A stretch of DNA of 49,354 nucleotides, taken from contig CAYVVD010000023.1 of assembly GCA_964454975.1 (NCBI GenBank), positions 1 to 49,354 of the forward strand. Direction: 5' to 3'. The notes under the pieces were generated by a model. That model was not told the origin of the DNA. It saw only the letters and a list, made by a program, of their open reading frames with translations, and ran no database searches. This DNA is from CAYVVD01 sp964454975. Lineage in GTDB: Bacteria > Bacteroidota > Ignavibacteria > Kapaibacteriales > UBA2268. Position 1 is the stretch's first letter, and each line of letters starts with the position of its first letter. Positions 17,482 to 25,427 of the stretch are shown here, one piece after another. Both the position numbers and the translations under genes were made by a program.

Positions 17482-18423
17482 ATGCCAACAGCAATTTCGG
17501 GTGGTTCGAGAATACGTACCAACATCCCGGCGCTGAATGCCTATAATTCACTTTTAACTGCGAGCAATGACATTGCTAACAGGCAGTTGAGGTTAGCCAC
17601 TGGAAAAAGGATTAACTCGGCTGCAGACGATGTATCAGGGTATATTACTTCACGTGCTTTAACAGCCAGGAATCAGGCTCTTAAAGCAGCAAGAAACTCA
17701 GTTGGCGACGCTAAAAACGTTACAGCTATTTCACAGGATGCGCTTGATACAATCAATACTCTGCTGACCGATGTTAAAGACGCAGCAGCCGTTGCTTCTT
17801 CAGGCGCACTTGGAACTGATGAAAAAGTAGCGTTAGCAAAAGGAGCATACAGGCTTGCACAGCAGATTCAGTTTGTAACTGATTCAACGGTTTTCGGCGG
17901 CAAGCAGCTTCTCCAGGGAACCTTCACAGGTGACTGGACAATCGGCTATTTTGCTGATAATACACTGCTTGAAATTGAAATCGACCTGTCAACAAGTAAC
18001 GCCGATTTCAACGTCGCAAGCCAGAATTTCAACCTGAATGCAACAACAAGCGGCGGAACAACATCATTTGCAGGTGTAACAGGATTAAATCTTGCAAGCC
18101 TTGACGCCGTTTCAGAAACAAGTTTGGGTATTTTCAGCGAAGCAAATGTGTCCAACACGTTGACATCGCTGTCAGAAGCTCTTAATAATGTAAACAAAGT
18201 GGCATCATATCTTGGTGGTATCCAGGTAAGGCTTAATTCACAGGAAGAGTTGCTCAACTCACAGATTACGAATTACGCCTCTGCAATCTCCAGGATTGAG
18301 GATGCAGATGTCGCCAGTGAGCAGTTGGAATTGATTAAATCGCAGTTCCTGCAGCAATCATCGCTGATTTCGTTAGCTCAGGCTAATCAGATTCCGCAGA
18401 ACTTCCTGCAGCTGTTTAGTTAA
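17482..18423 (+). CDS. fliC: Flagellin
   Basis: This is the filament subunit, exported by the flagellar type III system. The N-terminal D0/D1 helices (about residues 1-130) include RTNIPALNAYNSLLTASN, LATGKRINSAADDVSGY and FGGKQLLQG. The C-terminal helices (about 215-313) include SRIEDADVASEQLELIKSQF and end in SLAQANQIPQNFLQLF. The central variable part is only about 85 residues, so the protein (313 residues) lacks large D2/D3 outer domains. It is rich in Thr, Ser and Asn there, which would suit O-linked glycosylation. The segment matching the TLR5-binding helix (VRELAVQ in enterobacteria) reads VKDAAAV. It is expressed from a sigma-28 promoter with a strong ribosome-binding site, and a hairpin separates it from fliS. 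Confidence 0.96.
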   Translation: MPTAISGGSRIRTNIPALNAYNSLLTASNDIANRQLRLATGKRINSAADDVSGYITSRALTARNQALKAARNSVGDAKNVTAISQDALDTINTLLTDVKDAAAVASSGALGTDEKVALAKGAYRLAQQIQFVTDSTVFGGKQLLQGTFTGDWTIGYFADNTLLEIEIDLSTSNADFNVASQNFNLNATTSGGTTSFAGVTGLNLASLDAVSETSLGIFSEANVSNTLTSLSEALNNVNKVASYLGGIQVRLNSQEELLNSQITNYASAISRIEDADVASEQLELIKSQFLQQSSLISLAQANQIPQNFLQLFS

Positions 18424-18466
18424 AAGACTGCGTAAAATAATACTGCTCTTAAGTCGAATTGTAATA

Positions 18467-18498
18467 GAAAGGCGAATATGATTCTTTATTCGCCTTTC
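18467..18498 (+). terminator. Hairpin between fliC and fliS (terminator/attenuator)
   Basis: GAAAGGCGAATA (18467-18478) pairs perfectly with TATTCGCCTTTC (18487-18498) around an 8-base loop. Only a short T-run follows. It probably stops most flagellin transcripts while letting some read into fliS-fliD. It may also protect the fliC mRNA 3' end. Confidence 0.7.
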
Positions 18499-18521
18499 TT
18501 AAACTTAAACGCAGGGTAATT

Positions 18522-18875
18522 ATGGCTAATTCAGCGCAGCAACTTGCAGCAAGCAAGGCCTACGGTACAGGAAAGGAAGGTAAAGTTCCGGCTTATATCG
18601 AGCAGGAGGTTTACTCCTGGAGCAAGGAAAAGCTGATTCTGAAAATGTACGACCTCTTCATCGTATCGTGTAAGAGGAAGGATGTTTCCAAAATGAGCCG
18701 TGTGCTTGTTGAGCTGATGGGCTCGCTTAACTTTGAGTACGAAGAAATATCTACCAGGCTTTACAGGCTTTACGAGTATTGCCAGAGATGTATTTTCCAG
18801 AAGAAATACGATGAGGCATTGTTTATTATCCAGGAATTGAGAGACTCCTGGGCAGAGGCTTTTGAGTTAAAATAA
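18522..18875 (+). CDS. fliS: Flagellin export chaperone FliS
   Basis: FliS binds the disordered C-terminal helices of flagellin in the cytosol and delivers it to the export gate. This 117-residue, all-helical protein carries the family pattern AYG...EQEVYSWSKEKLILKMYDLFI early and LYRLYEYCQRCIFQKKYDEAL late, ending with LRDSWAEAFE. It is divergent but matches FliS in length and order. Its position between fliC and fliD is the standard one. An AGGG Shine-Dalgarno is present just upstream, and fliD starts 9 bases after its stop. Confidence 0.85.
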   Translation: MANSAQQLAASKAYGTGKEGKVPAYIEQEVYSWSKEKLILKMYDLFIVSCKRKDVSKMSRVLVELMGSLNFEYEEISTRLYRLYEYCQRCIFQKKYDEALFIIQELRDSWAEAFELK

Positions 18876-18884
18876 TTAAAAATT

Positions 18885-20318
18885 ATGGCTGAGATATTTA
18901 GCACAGGTAGTTCCGGAAATAGTCAACTTGACTTGCTGGTTGAAGCGTACCGCCGTACGCAACAGCCCAGGCTGGATACGCTCAATGCCAAGAAAAGCAC
19001 ACTCGAATCCCGACAGAGGTTCTTCAACAATCTCAATACAAGACTCAATTCTGTAATAACCCAGCTTGATAAGTTTTCTCTAAATGATGCCGATGAAGAG
19101 TTTGTAACCCGCAAGGTAAATGTTTCTGACGACAGCGCAGTATCAGTTAGCGCCGACAGTAATGCTGTAACCGCCTCTAACAGCATATTCGTTAACAGGC
19201 TTGCTAGCAATGACCTCCTGGTATCGAAACAACTCACTCTTGCAGATGAATTCGCCCCCGGCCAGGGAACATATGAATTTACACTTACCGTTAACGATGA
19301 ACAAAAAGGTTTCAGCATTGATGTTGAAGAAGGTGATACCAACCAGCAGGTGCTTAATAAAGTAGTAGCAGCAATCAACAGCGACGAGGAATCAGGCATA
19401 AATGCCAGCCTTGTCAAGGATACATCCACAACCGGAAGATTATCTCTTACTGCTTCAGAAACAGGGAGCGAAAATAATATCAGTTTTCAGGACTCGGCTT
19501 TGCTTTCAGAATTTGGATTTACTAGCGCAGCATTGAACCCTGATGCTGCAAACAGGACATTATTCACTGATTCTGATGCTGGATTTGCAAAAGCTGATAA
19601 AAATAATCTTGACTCAAACGTTAAGATAAATGGAATAAATGTAACCCGTAGCTCAAACACTATTGAAGATGCGCTGACAGGATTAAGCATCACCCTGCTT
19701 AAGGAACAAGACGAAGGTGAACAGGCAGTCGGCCTGAAAACTGAAGTAGATGGATCATCAGTTGAATCGCTTGTTCAGCCGTTGCTGGATTCTTTCAACT
19801 CGCTTTATACTTTTGTCAAGAATAATAAAGAAATAAACAGGAGCGATCCTGCGATAAATTCGCTGCAGTTCAGACTCAGGGGAATAATTTCGGAAGCAGT
19901 GACACCCGAAAACGAAGGCGACCCGCGCTTTTTGACAGAAGCAGGAATTGGCATAAAATCTGATGGAACTTTATTTATAGAGGACAAAGAGGAATTGCAG
20001 GAATTGCTCGAAGACGATCCTTCAAAAGTTGCGAACCTCTTTGTTGGCGAAAACAGTTTCACGGGAAAATTGCAAAACGCAATAGCAGGTTTGATTGGCG
20101 ATGAAGGCCTTGTAAAATCCAGAACATTGTCGCTAACATCACAGATTACACTTGTTGATGACAGAACAGAGCAGATACAATCACAGATTGACAGCCAGAC
20201 AAATGCCGTCAGAAAAGAATACGAAAGACTTTTAGAATTATATTTTAACGCACAGGGGCAATATAATTTGTTCCTGCAGCTACCACAATCGACAGATACA
20301 AGCGGGTTGCTTTTATAG
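18885..20318 (+). CDS. fliD: Flagellar filament cap protein FliD (HAP2)
   Basis: FliD forms the pentameric or hexameric cap that folds flagellin at the filament tip. The 477-residue protein starts with a FliD_N helix (LDLLVEAYRRTQQPRLDTLNAKK, about residues 12-35) and hypervariable domains. It ends with a FliD_C region containing LNPDAANRTLF, VKINGINVTRSSNTIEDALTG and a closing coiled coil (IQSQIDSQTNAVRKEYERLL). The canonical flagellin-like amphipathic C-terminus is retained. It is probably co-transcribed with fliS upstream and flaG downstream. Confidence 0.93.
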   Translation: MAEIFSTGSSGNSQLDLLVEAYRRTQQPRLDTLNAKKSTLESRQRFFNNLNTRLNSVITQLDKFSLNDADEEFVTRKVNVSDDSAVSVSADSNAVTASNSIFVNRLASNDLLVSKQLTLADEFAPGQGTYEFTLTVNDEQKGFSIDVEEGDTNQQVLNKVVAAINSDEESGINASLVKDTSTTGRLSLTASETGSENNISFQDSALLSEFGFTSAALNPDAANRTLFTDSDAGFAKADKNNLDSNVKINGINVTRSSNTIEDALTGLSITLLKEQDEGEQAVGLKTEVDGSSVESLVQPLLDSFNSLYTFVKNNKEINRSDPAINSLQFRLRGIISEAVTPENEGDPRFLTEAGIGIKSDGTLFIEDKEELQELLEDDPSKVANLFVGENSFTGKLQNAIAGLIGDEGLVKSRTLSLTSQITLVDDRTEQIQSQIDSQTNAVRKEYERLLELYFNAQGQYNLFLQLPQSTDTSGLLL

Positions 20319-20338
20319 CCATATAATTGGAGGCTGAA

Positions 20339-20749
20339 ATGATTTCACCGGTTCAGGGACAATCCCAAATACTGGAAACCAGAATCAAAGATTCGGGCGA
20401 TAACCTGGGGCGGTTCGGTGTCGAAAATGCTGAAAGCACTTTTCGGAACCTGGCGAGCAAAGCCGCGGGAGAAAAAAAAACCGGCGATTCATCTGATAAA
20501 TCTAAAGAGGAAAAAAACCTTTCGATTAATTATGATGAAATCGGCAATGCACTCGAAGGATTGCTTGAAGAAGATAATCTTTCGATTAAATTTTCGGTCG
20601 ATGAGGATACACAAAAAATGATTATGAGGCTGATTGATGCCAAAACAAAGGAGGTCGTTCAGCAGTATCCGCCGGAAATTACTCTTAAAATCGCCAGGAT
20701 TGTAATGAACTCGCTGGGTAACGGAAATATCGCAAATGCACAGGTATAA
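20339..20749 (+). CDS. flaG: FlaG family flagellar protein
   Basis: The C-terminal core IKFSVDEDTQKMIMRLIDAK followed by VVQQYPPEITLKIARIV is the FlaG signature. The first 70 residues are charged and probably disordered. FlaG affects filament length in other bacteria and commonly neighbours fliD, as here. The ATG at 20339 is preceded by GGAGG at 20329-20333 with 5-base spacing. The upstream in-frame TTG at 20327 is part of that ribosome-binding region and is unlikely to be the start. The 3' end overlaps the next gene by 14 bases. Confidence 0.87.
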   Translation: MISPVQGQSQILETRIKDSGDNLGRFGVENAESTFRNLASKAAGEKKTGDSSDKSKEEKNLSINYDEIGNALEGLLEEDNLSIKFSVDEDTQKMIMRLIDAKTKEVVQQYPPEITLKIARIVMNSLGNGNIANAQV

Positions 20750-21104
20750 GCCGGGTTACCCCGAAGAAACAATTGAGAAAATCAGGAAGATTAACAGCGC
20801 CCTGCTTAATCTTTTGGAACCGGAAGGCAATTTAAACGAGAAAAATCGTTCTTACATAGAGAAGTTATATACAAAAAGAAACGAATTCCTCGTTGAACTT
20901 TTAGATTGGAAGAATTCACCGGCTGCTGAGGTAATATTAAATGAAAACGTTAAAGAATGGAACGAAGAGGCCGAAAATCTAATTATGGACGACGAAAAAT
21001 TGTTAAGTTTGTTAAAAGAGAAGATAGATTCAGTTAAATCAGAACTTATAGACTTGAGAAAATCAGTATCTGTTCTGGTTTATAAGAAGGGAGAGTCAAA
21101 ATGA
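20736..21104 (+). CDS. Small helical flagellar protein, FliT/FlgN-like chaperone candidate
   Basis: 122 residues, predicted almost wholly alpha-helical with heptad-like Leu spacing and a C-terminal end of the form KSELIDLRKSVSVLVY. This suits the FliT/FlgN type of export chaperone, which binds FliD or the hook-junction proteins. Sequence similarity alone is weak, and the call rests mainly on its place directly after fliD-flaG and before flgM. It overlaps flaG by 14 bases and flgM by 4, so it is translationally coupled to both. Confidence 0.6.
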   Translation: MHRYKPGYPEETIEKIRKINSALLNLLEPEGNLNEKNRSYIEKLYTKRNEFLVELLDWKNSPAAEVILNENVKEWNEEAENLIMDDEKLLSLLKEKIDSVKSELIDLRKSVSVLVYKKGESK

Positions 21105-21346
21105 ACATTAAATCAGTAGGCGGCAGCGGCAATGCATACAAACCGCAGCAAAAAGAAGAGCTGAATGACAAATATGGAAAAGCTTCAGCCGGTGAAGGTT
21201 CGTCCGCTTCTAAGACAGACAGGCTTGACATCTCTCCGGAAGCTTTAAAATTCAACCCGATTCAGAAACGTATCGACGAAGGATTTTACGACAAACCCGA
21301 AGTAATCCGTGAATTAGCAAAACGTATTTCAAAAGACCTCTTATAA
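21101..21346 (+). CDS. flgM: Anti-sigma-28 factor FlgM
   Basis: FlgM holds sigma-28 inactive until the hook-basal body is finished and FlgM is exported. This 81-residue protein has the family layout: a disordered N-terminal half with Gly, Ser and Lys, the motif TDRLDISPEA (matching DKVELSxxA), then helices with IQKRIDEGFYDKPEVIRELAKRI and a final LL. It overlaps the previous gene by 4 bases. Its location at the end of a cluster led by a sigma-28 promoter implies an autoregulatory loop. The fliA, hook and basal-body genes are outside the window. Confidence 0.85.
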   Translation: MNIKSVGGSGNAYKPQQKEELNDKYGKASAGEGSSASKTDRLDISPEALKFNPIQKRIDEGFYDKPEVIRELAKRISKDLL

Positions 21347-21360
21347 CCCAAATATTAACA

Positions 21361-21380
21361 GGAAATAATGATTTATTTCC
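21361..21380. repeat. Perfect inverted repeat downstream of flgM
   Basis: GGAAATAA (21361-21368) and TTATTTCC (21373-21380) flank a 4-base loop, 15 bases after the flgM stop. No T-run follows on the plus strand, so it is a weak terminator at best. It could be a protein-binding site upstream of ssb. The stretch from here to 21511 is otherwise AT-rich with an 8-base C-run and nothing else that I can name. Confidence 0.35.
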
Positions 21381-21511
21381 CGGGATTATCCCCCCCCTTT
21401 TACGGAAATAATTTTTTTTTTGGTTTTAAGTATTTATTCAATAACTTACCTTTACATCAGGCTGGAACAAATACGCAGTGCGATAGAGTAAGATTTAGAA
21501 GGGAGTCTCGG

Positions 21512-21937
21512 ATGTCGAGGACATTGAACAAGGTAATGCTGATAGGTAATGTTGGTAAAGATCCCGAGCTTAAATTCACACCAAGCGGTATTCCTGTTAT
21601 TTCATTTCGCCTAGCTACTTCAGAAACATGGAAAGACCGCGACGGAAATGTAAAAGAACAGACAGACTGGCATACAATTGTTGCCTGGCGGGGACTTGCA
21701 GAAGTAATTCACAAACTCGTTTCAAAGGGCTCAAGGGTTTATATTGAAGGTAAGCTCCAGGCACGCACTTTTGAAGACAAATTTCAACACAAGCGTCATG
21801 TAGTTGAAGTTCTTGCCGACAACATGCTGCTCCTCGATTCTAAAAGGCATGATGATTCTGATTTGGATTATAAATCAGATAATTATGACGAATCAGATGG
21901 TTTTTCTTCAGGAGTAGAAACTGACTTGCCATTCTGA
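21512..21937 (+). CDS. ssb: Single-stranded DNA-binding protein
   Basis: SSB coats single-stranded DNA in replication, recombination and repair. The 141-residue protein has the OB-fold signatures LNKVMLIGNVGKDPELKF, SFRLATSETWKDRDG and WHTIVAWRGLAE, then an acidic linker and the partner-binding tip ETDLPF. I moved the start to the ATG at 21512: AAGGGAG lies about 6 bases upstream, and the 48 residues that an earlier start (21368) would add do not belong to the fold. Confidence 0.95.
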   Translation: MSRTLNKVMLIGNVGKDPELKFTPSGIPVISFRLATSETWKDRDGNVKEQTDWHTIVAWRGLAEVIHKLVSKGSRVYIEGKLQARTFEDKFQHKRHVVEVLADNMLLLDSKRHDDSDLDYKSDNYDESDGFSSGVETDLPF

Positions 21938-22070
21938 AATGTCTTATTCAATTAGTCTTTCAAATTCAAAACAAACCCTGAATTTCACCATTTCGATATG
22001 CTTCGTGTTAGAATCACCGAATTGTATTAGTTTTGTGTATTATGGTTAGATTTTATAAAGAACAACACAA

Positions 22071-23021
22071 ATGATAGAAAAAGCCGGATCTGTTGAAATC
22101 AAAGTTGGCGTTGTGGCATTCCTCGGGATTCTTCTGCTGGTTCTCGGCATTACAGTCGGCAAAGGGCTCGAAGTTACCTCTACACGAGAGGTAGTCAAAT
22201 TCAGGTTCCCTTCCTCAGGAGGAATCACAATTTCTTCCCCGATTGTAGTTAATGGCGTTGCTCGCGGCGAAGTTACCGGAGTAACAAACGATAATCAATC
22301 GGTTATTGTGACCGGATTATTGTCAAATCCATCTGATATTAGAACTGATGCAAAGGCCGTGATAAAAATCCTTGAAATTACCGGAGGTAAAAAAATTGAA
22401 ATTAATCCGGGACAATCCACTGATAAATTTGATCTTAACAAAGAAATTCCCGGTAAAACAGCAGCCGACATTGCCGACTTAGTTGCTATTATTGGAGATA
22501 TAAGCGACGAGGGTATTCTACTGATAAAAAGAATGGATACTCTCGCAGCAGGAGCCAATGAACTTTTGGGTGATGATAAGTTTATAAATAATGTGAAAAT
22601 GGCAGCATCAAATGCTAATTCACTTTTGTCCAATGCGGACATGTTGCTTGCTCAAAACTATGCAAGTATTAATTCATCATTAAAAAGTATCGAGATCCTT
22701 ACTGCTGACTTGAAAGCTGCAATCAAAAAATACGACCCTGAAATAGGTATTATAATTGACAAGCTGAAATATACTCTTGATGATACCCGAGAGCTGGTTT
22801 CAAAAGCCGACAGTGTTGCAGTGCAAGCATCGAACTTAATATTTAATTTAAATGAAATTGCTGTAGATATTAAAGATGGTGAAGGATTGTTATCAAGCAT
22901 ATTATACGACGCAAAATTCAGGGAGCAGGTTGATAAACTTGTGGAAGACCTTGGAAATTTTGTTTCTATGATTAGTGAATATGGTGTAAATATCAATATG
23001 AGAATCGGGACAAGGCCCTAA
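22071..23021 (+). CDS. MlaD-like MCE-domain lipid transport protein
   Basis: An N-terminal transmembrane helix (about residues 13-32) is followed by an MCE/MlaD beta-barrel domain (about 36-115: VKFRFPSSGGITISSPIVVNG, GGKKIEINPG). A long helical region to residue 316 follows. MCE proteins form periplasmic hexamers that move phospholipids between the two membranes. The usual MlaE permease and MlaF ATPase genes are not next to it, so its partners must be elsewhere. It is followed after 49 bases by the O-methyltransferase gene. Confidence 0.87.
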   Translation: MIEKAGSVEIKVGVVAFLGILLLVLGITVGKGLEVTSTREVVKFRFPSSGGITISSPIVVNGVARGEVTGVTNDNQSVIVTGLLSNPSDIRTDAKAVIKILEITGGKKIEINPGQSTDKFDLNKEIPGKTAADIADLVAIIGDISDEGILLIKRMDTLAAGANELLGDDKFINNVKMAASNANSLLSNADMLLAQNYASINSSLKSIEILTADLKAAIKKYDPEIGIIIDKLKYTLDDTRELVSKADSVAVQASNLIFNLNEIAVDIKDGEGLLSSILYDAKFREQVDKLVEDLGNFVSMISEYGVNINMRIGTRP

Positions 23022-23070
23022 CGAAACATTTTGCAAGGATAATACGTCATCTGAGGAAAAAACAGGTAGA

Positions 23071-23733
23071 ATGTCAAGAACACCAACAGCAGTTACAGAA
23101 GAAATATTCGATTATATTCTAAGTCACTACTCCGCCGAAGACGATTTCCTGAAACAGTTACTCGCAGATGCGGATAAATACGAAATTCCGCCTATATGCA
23201 TATCCCCCGAACAGGGACGTTTCCTGCAATTCATGCTCAAATCAATCAATGCAAAGTATGTATTGGAAATCGGCTCGCTTGCAGGATACTCAGCAATAAT
23301 GATGGCACGCGCCCTTCCTCAGGACGGGAAATTAATTGCAGTAGAGATAAATCCCGATTATTCCGATTTTATTCGTATGAAAGCTTATGAAGCAGGATTG
23401 CAGAATATTATCGAAGTTGTAAATGCAGACGCCCGTGATTTTCTTGCCGGATATAAACCGGACTTTGAATTCGACTTCGCTTTTGTAGATGCGGATAAAT
23501 TGGCATACACTTATTACTTTGAGACTCTTGCCCCATTGCTTAGAAAAGGCGGGATATTCAGCGCTGACAATGCCCTCGGTTTTGGCGAGATTGCCCGCGA
23601 AGTTCCACTCGATAATGATATTGAAGAAGTGAAGGCAATTCAGCAGCTAAACAAAGCCTTGTCGGAGCACCCGGGTTTTGAAAGCTGTCTCGTTCCGGTG
23701 GGCGATGGAATGGCAATGGGAGTTAAGCTGTAA
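23071..23733 (+). CDS. Class I SAM-dependent O-methyltransferase (CCoAOMT-like)
   Basis: 220 residues with the methyltransf_3 arrangement. SAM motif I is VLEIGSLAGYSAIMMARALP, with the acidic residue of the second strand in LIAVEINPDY. The metal-binding region is FAFVDADK and, later, FSADNALGFGEI. Such enzymes methylate catechols or small hydroxylated metabolites using a divalent metal; the substrate cannot be told. The next gene begins on the base after its stop, so the two are co-translated. A link to envelope biogenesis is not evident. Confidence 0.88.
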   Translation: MSRTPTAVTEEIFDYILSHYSAEDDFLKQLLADADKYEIPPICISPEQGRFLQFMLKSINAKYVLEIGSLAGYSAIMMARALPQDGKLIAVEINPDYSDFIRMKAYEAGLQNIIEVVNADARDFLAGYKPDFEFDFAFVDADKLAYTYYFETLAPLLRKGGIFSADNALGFGEIAREVPLDNDIEEVKAIQQLNKALSEHPGFESCLVPVGDGMAMGVKL

Positions 23734-25170
23734 ATGAAAATGACAGTTCGAATACTCACCCTCGTTCTTATTGCTTTGCTTATTTCCTGTGGTTCGCCCA
23801 GAAAGAAGGGCTATGATCTGCAGCAAGAGGTATGGGTGGATGAAGGGCTTGGCGATTCCTCCAAAATTACTAAAGAGATATACCTTACGGGTACCAAACC
23901 AATTGATTCTATTGACGTTGACAAGCTCATCTATGATATATTCCGTATCGAAACAAAGTATTACTCCGACTCGATTCACCTCTATGCCAGGGTGTTTGAC
24001 TCGCTTGGGAATTTTGTAACAAACATGGCAGATCCCTATAAACTCCACCCTGAAGAAAACTACTTTACCGCTCTGAACGAAAGACTTGGCAAACATTACA
24101 AAATCAGGTATGAGGATATTGAACGGTTTACCGTCAGGGAGTATGGCGCGGGTGATTCAATTCCATACAACCTTGTGCTTTCGGTTGATTACAGTGGAAG
24201 CATGGAATCTGTCAAAGAAATAATTTTCGAAGGAACGGAGCTTTTTGTTTCGATGAAACTCCCCTATGATAATATTGCACTTACGACTTTCAATAAGGAC
24301 TTCGATGTAAAAGTCCCCCTTGCAAGCGACACTGGAAAAATCCTAAGCCTTTACCGTGTAAAACGGGAAGAAGGTTTTGGCCTTTTTTCGGGTGTTTACG
24401 ACGCGGTAGGAAATGCAATAAACTTATTCGAGCCTACTGAAGAAGGAGTCCCAAGAGTGATGGTGATATTTTCAGACGGGGATGATAATTATTCAAAAAC
24501 GAAAATTGGCAGCCTAATAGAGCGGGCAAAGGAGATGGATATCAACATCTTTACAATTGCTTTCGGCTATTCGAAGGACGATAACCTTCGCTATCTTGCG
24601 GAATATACCGGCGGCAAGTTCTACAAGGCGCGTACGCGGCAGGAGCTGATATCCATCTTTAGAGATATATACATGAGCCTCCGCTATTACTACCTCATCA
24701 CCTACAAACCCCCTGAATACTGGGGCTGGCACCATGTAACTGCTTCACTAAATGTACCCGGCAAAAGCGATACACTTTTTGCAGAGGGCGATTACGACAC
24801 AAGCGAACTCTTCGACTGGTCGGACATTGGCAATGCATTCAAACGTCCGATTCTCTTTGATTTTGACAGCGCAGCTATCAAACCTGAATCATACCAGATA
24901 CTTGATGAAATAACGGACAAGCTGATAAGCGTACCAAAAGTTCGCCTCGAGATTCAGGGACACACTGATAATGTTGGCGGTATTGAATACAACCAGGAAC
25001 TTTCCGAGCGAAGGGCAAAGGCTGTTATGGATGCATTGATTGAGCGGGGAATAGAGCCCCGCCGCTTACGTTCCAGGGGATTCGGCATGTCCCGTCCCGT
25101 TGCCAGCAACGATACTGAGGAGAACCGCTCAAAGAACCGCCGTACCGAGTTCGTCGTCACTGCGAAGTAG
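23734..25170 (+). CDS. Lipoprotein with VWA and OmpA domains
   Basis: A lipoprotein signal ending LLISC (Cys19) precedes an N-terminal region of about 120 residues. A von Willebrand factor A domain (about 145-320) follows, with MIDAS motif DYSGSMES and later FSDGDDNYSK. A complete OmpA peptidoglycan-binding domain (about 365-478) ends the protein, with LFDFDSAAIKP, IQGHTDNVGGIEYN and SERRAKAVMDAL. The intact metal site suggests reversible binding of a protein partner, with the OmpA end fixed to the wall. In Bacteroidota such proteins are often gliding or envelope scaffold components. It is third in a row with the MCE and methyltransferase genes. Confidence 0.87.
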   Translation: MKMTVRILTLVLIALLISCGSPRKKGYDLQQEVWVDEGLGDSSKITKEIYLTGTKPIDSIDVDKLIYDIFRIETKYYSDSIHLYARVFDSLGNFVTNMADPYKLHPEENYFTALNERLGKHYKIRYEDIERFTVREYGAGDSIPYNLVLSVDYSGSMESVKEIIFEGTELFVSMKLPYDNIALTTFNKDFDVKVPLASDTGKILSLYRVKREEGFGLFSGVYDAVGNAINLFEPTEEGVPRVMVIFSDGDDNYSKTKIGSLIERAKEMDINIFTIAFGYSKDDNLRYLAEYTGGKFYKARTRQELISIFRDIYMSLRYYYLITYKPPEYWGWHHVTASLNVPGKSDTLFAEGDYDTSELFDWSDIGNAFKRPILFDFDSAAIKPESYQILDEITDKLISVPKVRLEIQGHTDNVGGIEYNQELSERRAKAVMDALIERGIEPRRLRSRGFGMSRPVASNDTEENRSKNRRTEFVVTAK

Positions 25171-25427
25171 GAGTAGCAAGATGTGAAGTTTATGACTACT
25201 TGCACACCCCCCTGTCCCCCTTTCAAGAGGGGATGCAATATTTTAAATTAATAAAGCCGCGGGACTTGCTGCATTACAGTATTATAGATTTTTAATCACT
25301 GGATGCTTTGACTATGCTCTGCATTACTTGATGGATTCTATACTTTGTTCTAAATGACTGGTTCGAGGTAATGCGGATGTTGGATAAGACCAGATGCCTG
25401 TTTCCGCAGGCATGACATTTAACAACT
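25171..25427. other. Convergent intergenic region with two hairpin-forming repeats
   Basis: No gene is visible in this 257-base stretch between two convergent genes. It holds a GC-rich palindrome near 25217-25232 (CCCCTT/GAGGGG), flanked by TGCA at 25201 and 25234, and a second hairpin at 25394-25413. Between them the sequence is AT-rich, with loosely similar phrases (CTGGATG, TTGATGG). Both hairpins resemble dispersed palindromic intergenic repeats seen in many bacteria. Confidence 0.5.
25394..25413. repeat. Palindromic repeat, likely also a terminator
   Basis: ATGCCTG (25394-25400) and CAGGCAT (25407-25413) pair around the loop TTTCCG. The surrounding phrase CCAG...TGACAT is reminiscent of a common dispersed palindromic repeat. 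It lies 15 bases beyond the stop of the large minus-strand gene. Confidence 0.5.

Noticed and set aside
21361..21511. GGAAATAA inverted repeat as the terminator of the flagellar operon.
   Set aside because: The stem is AT-rich and no T-run follows on the plus strand. I list it only as a weak inverted repeat.
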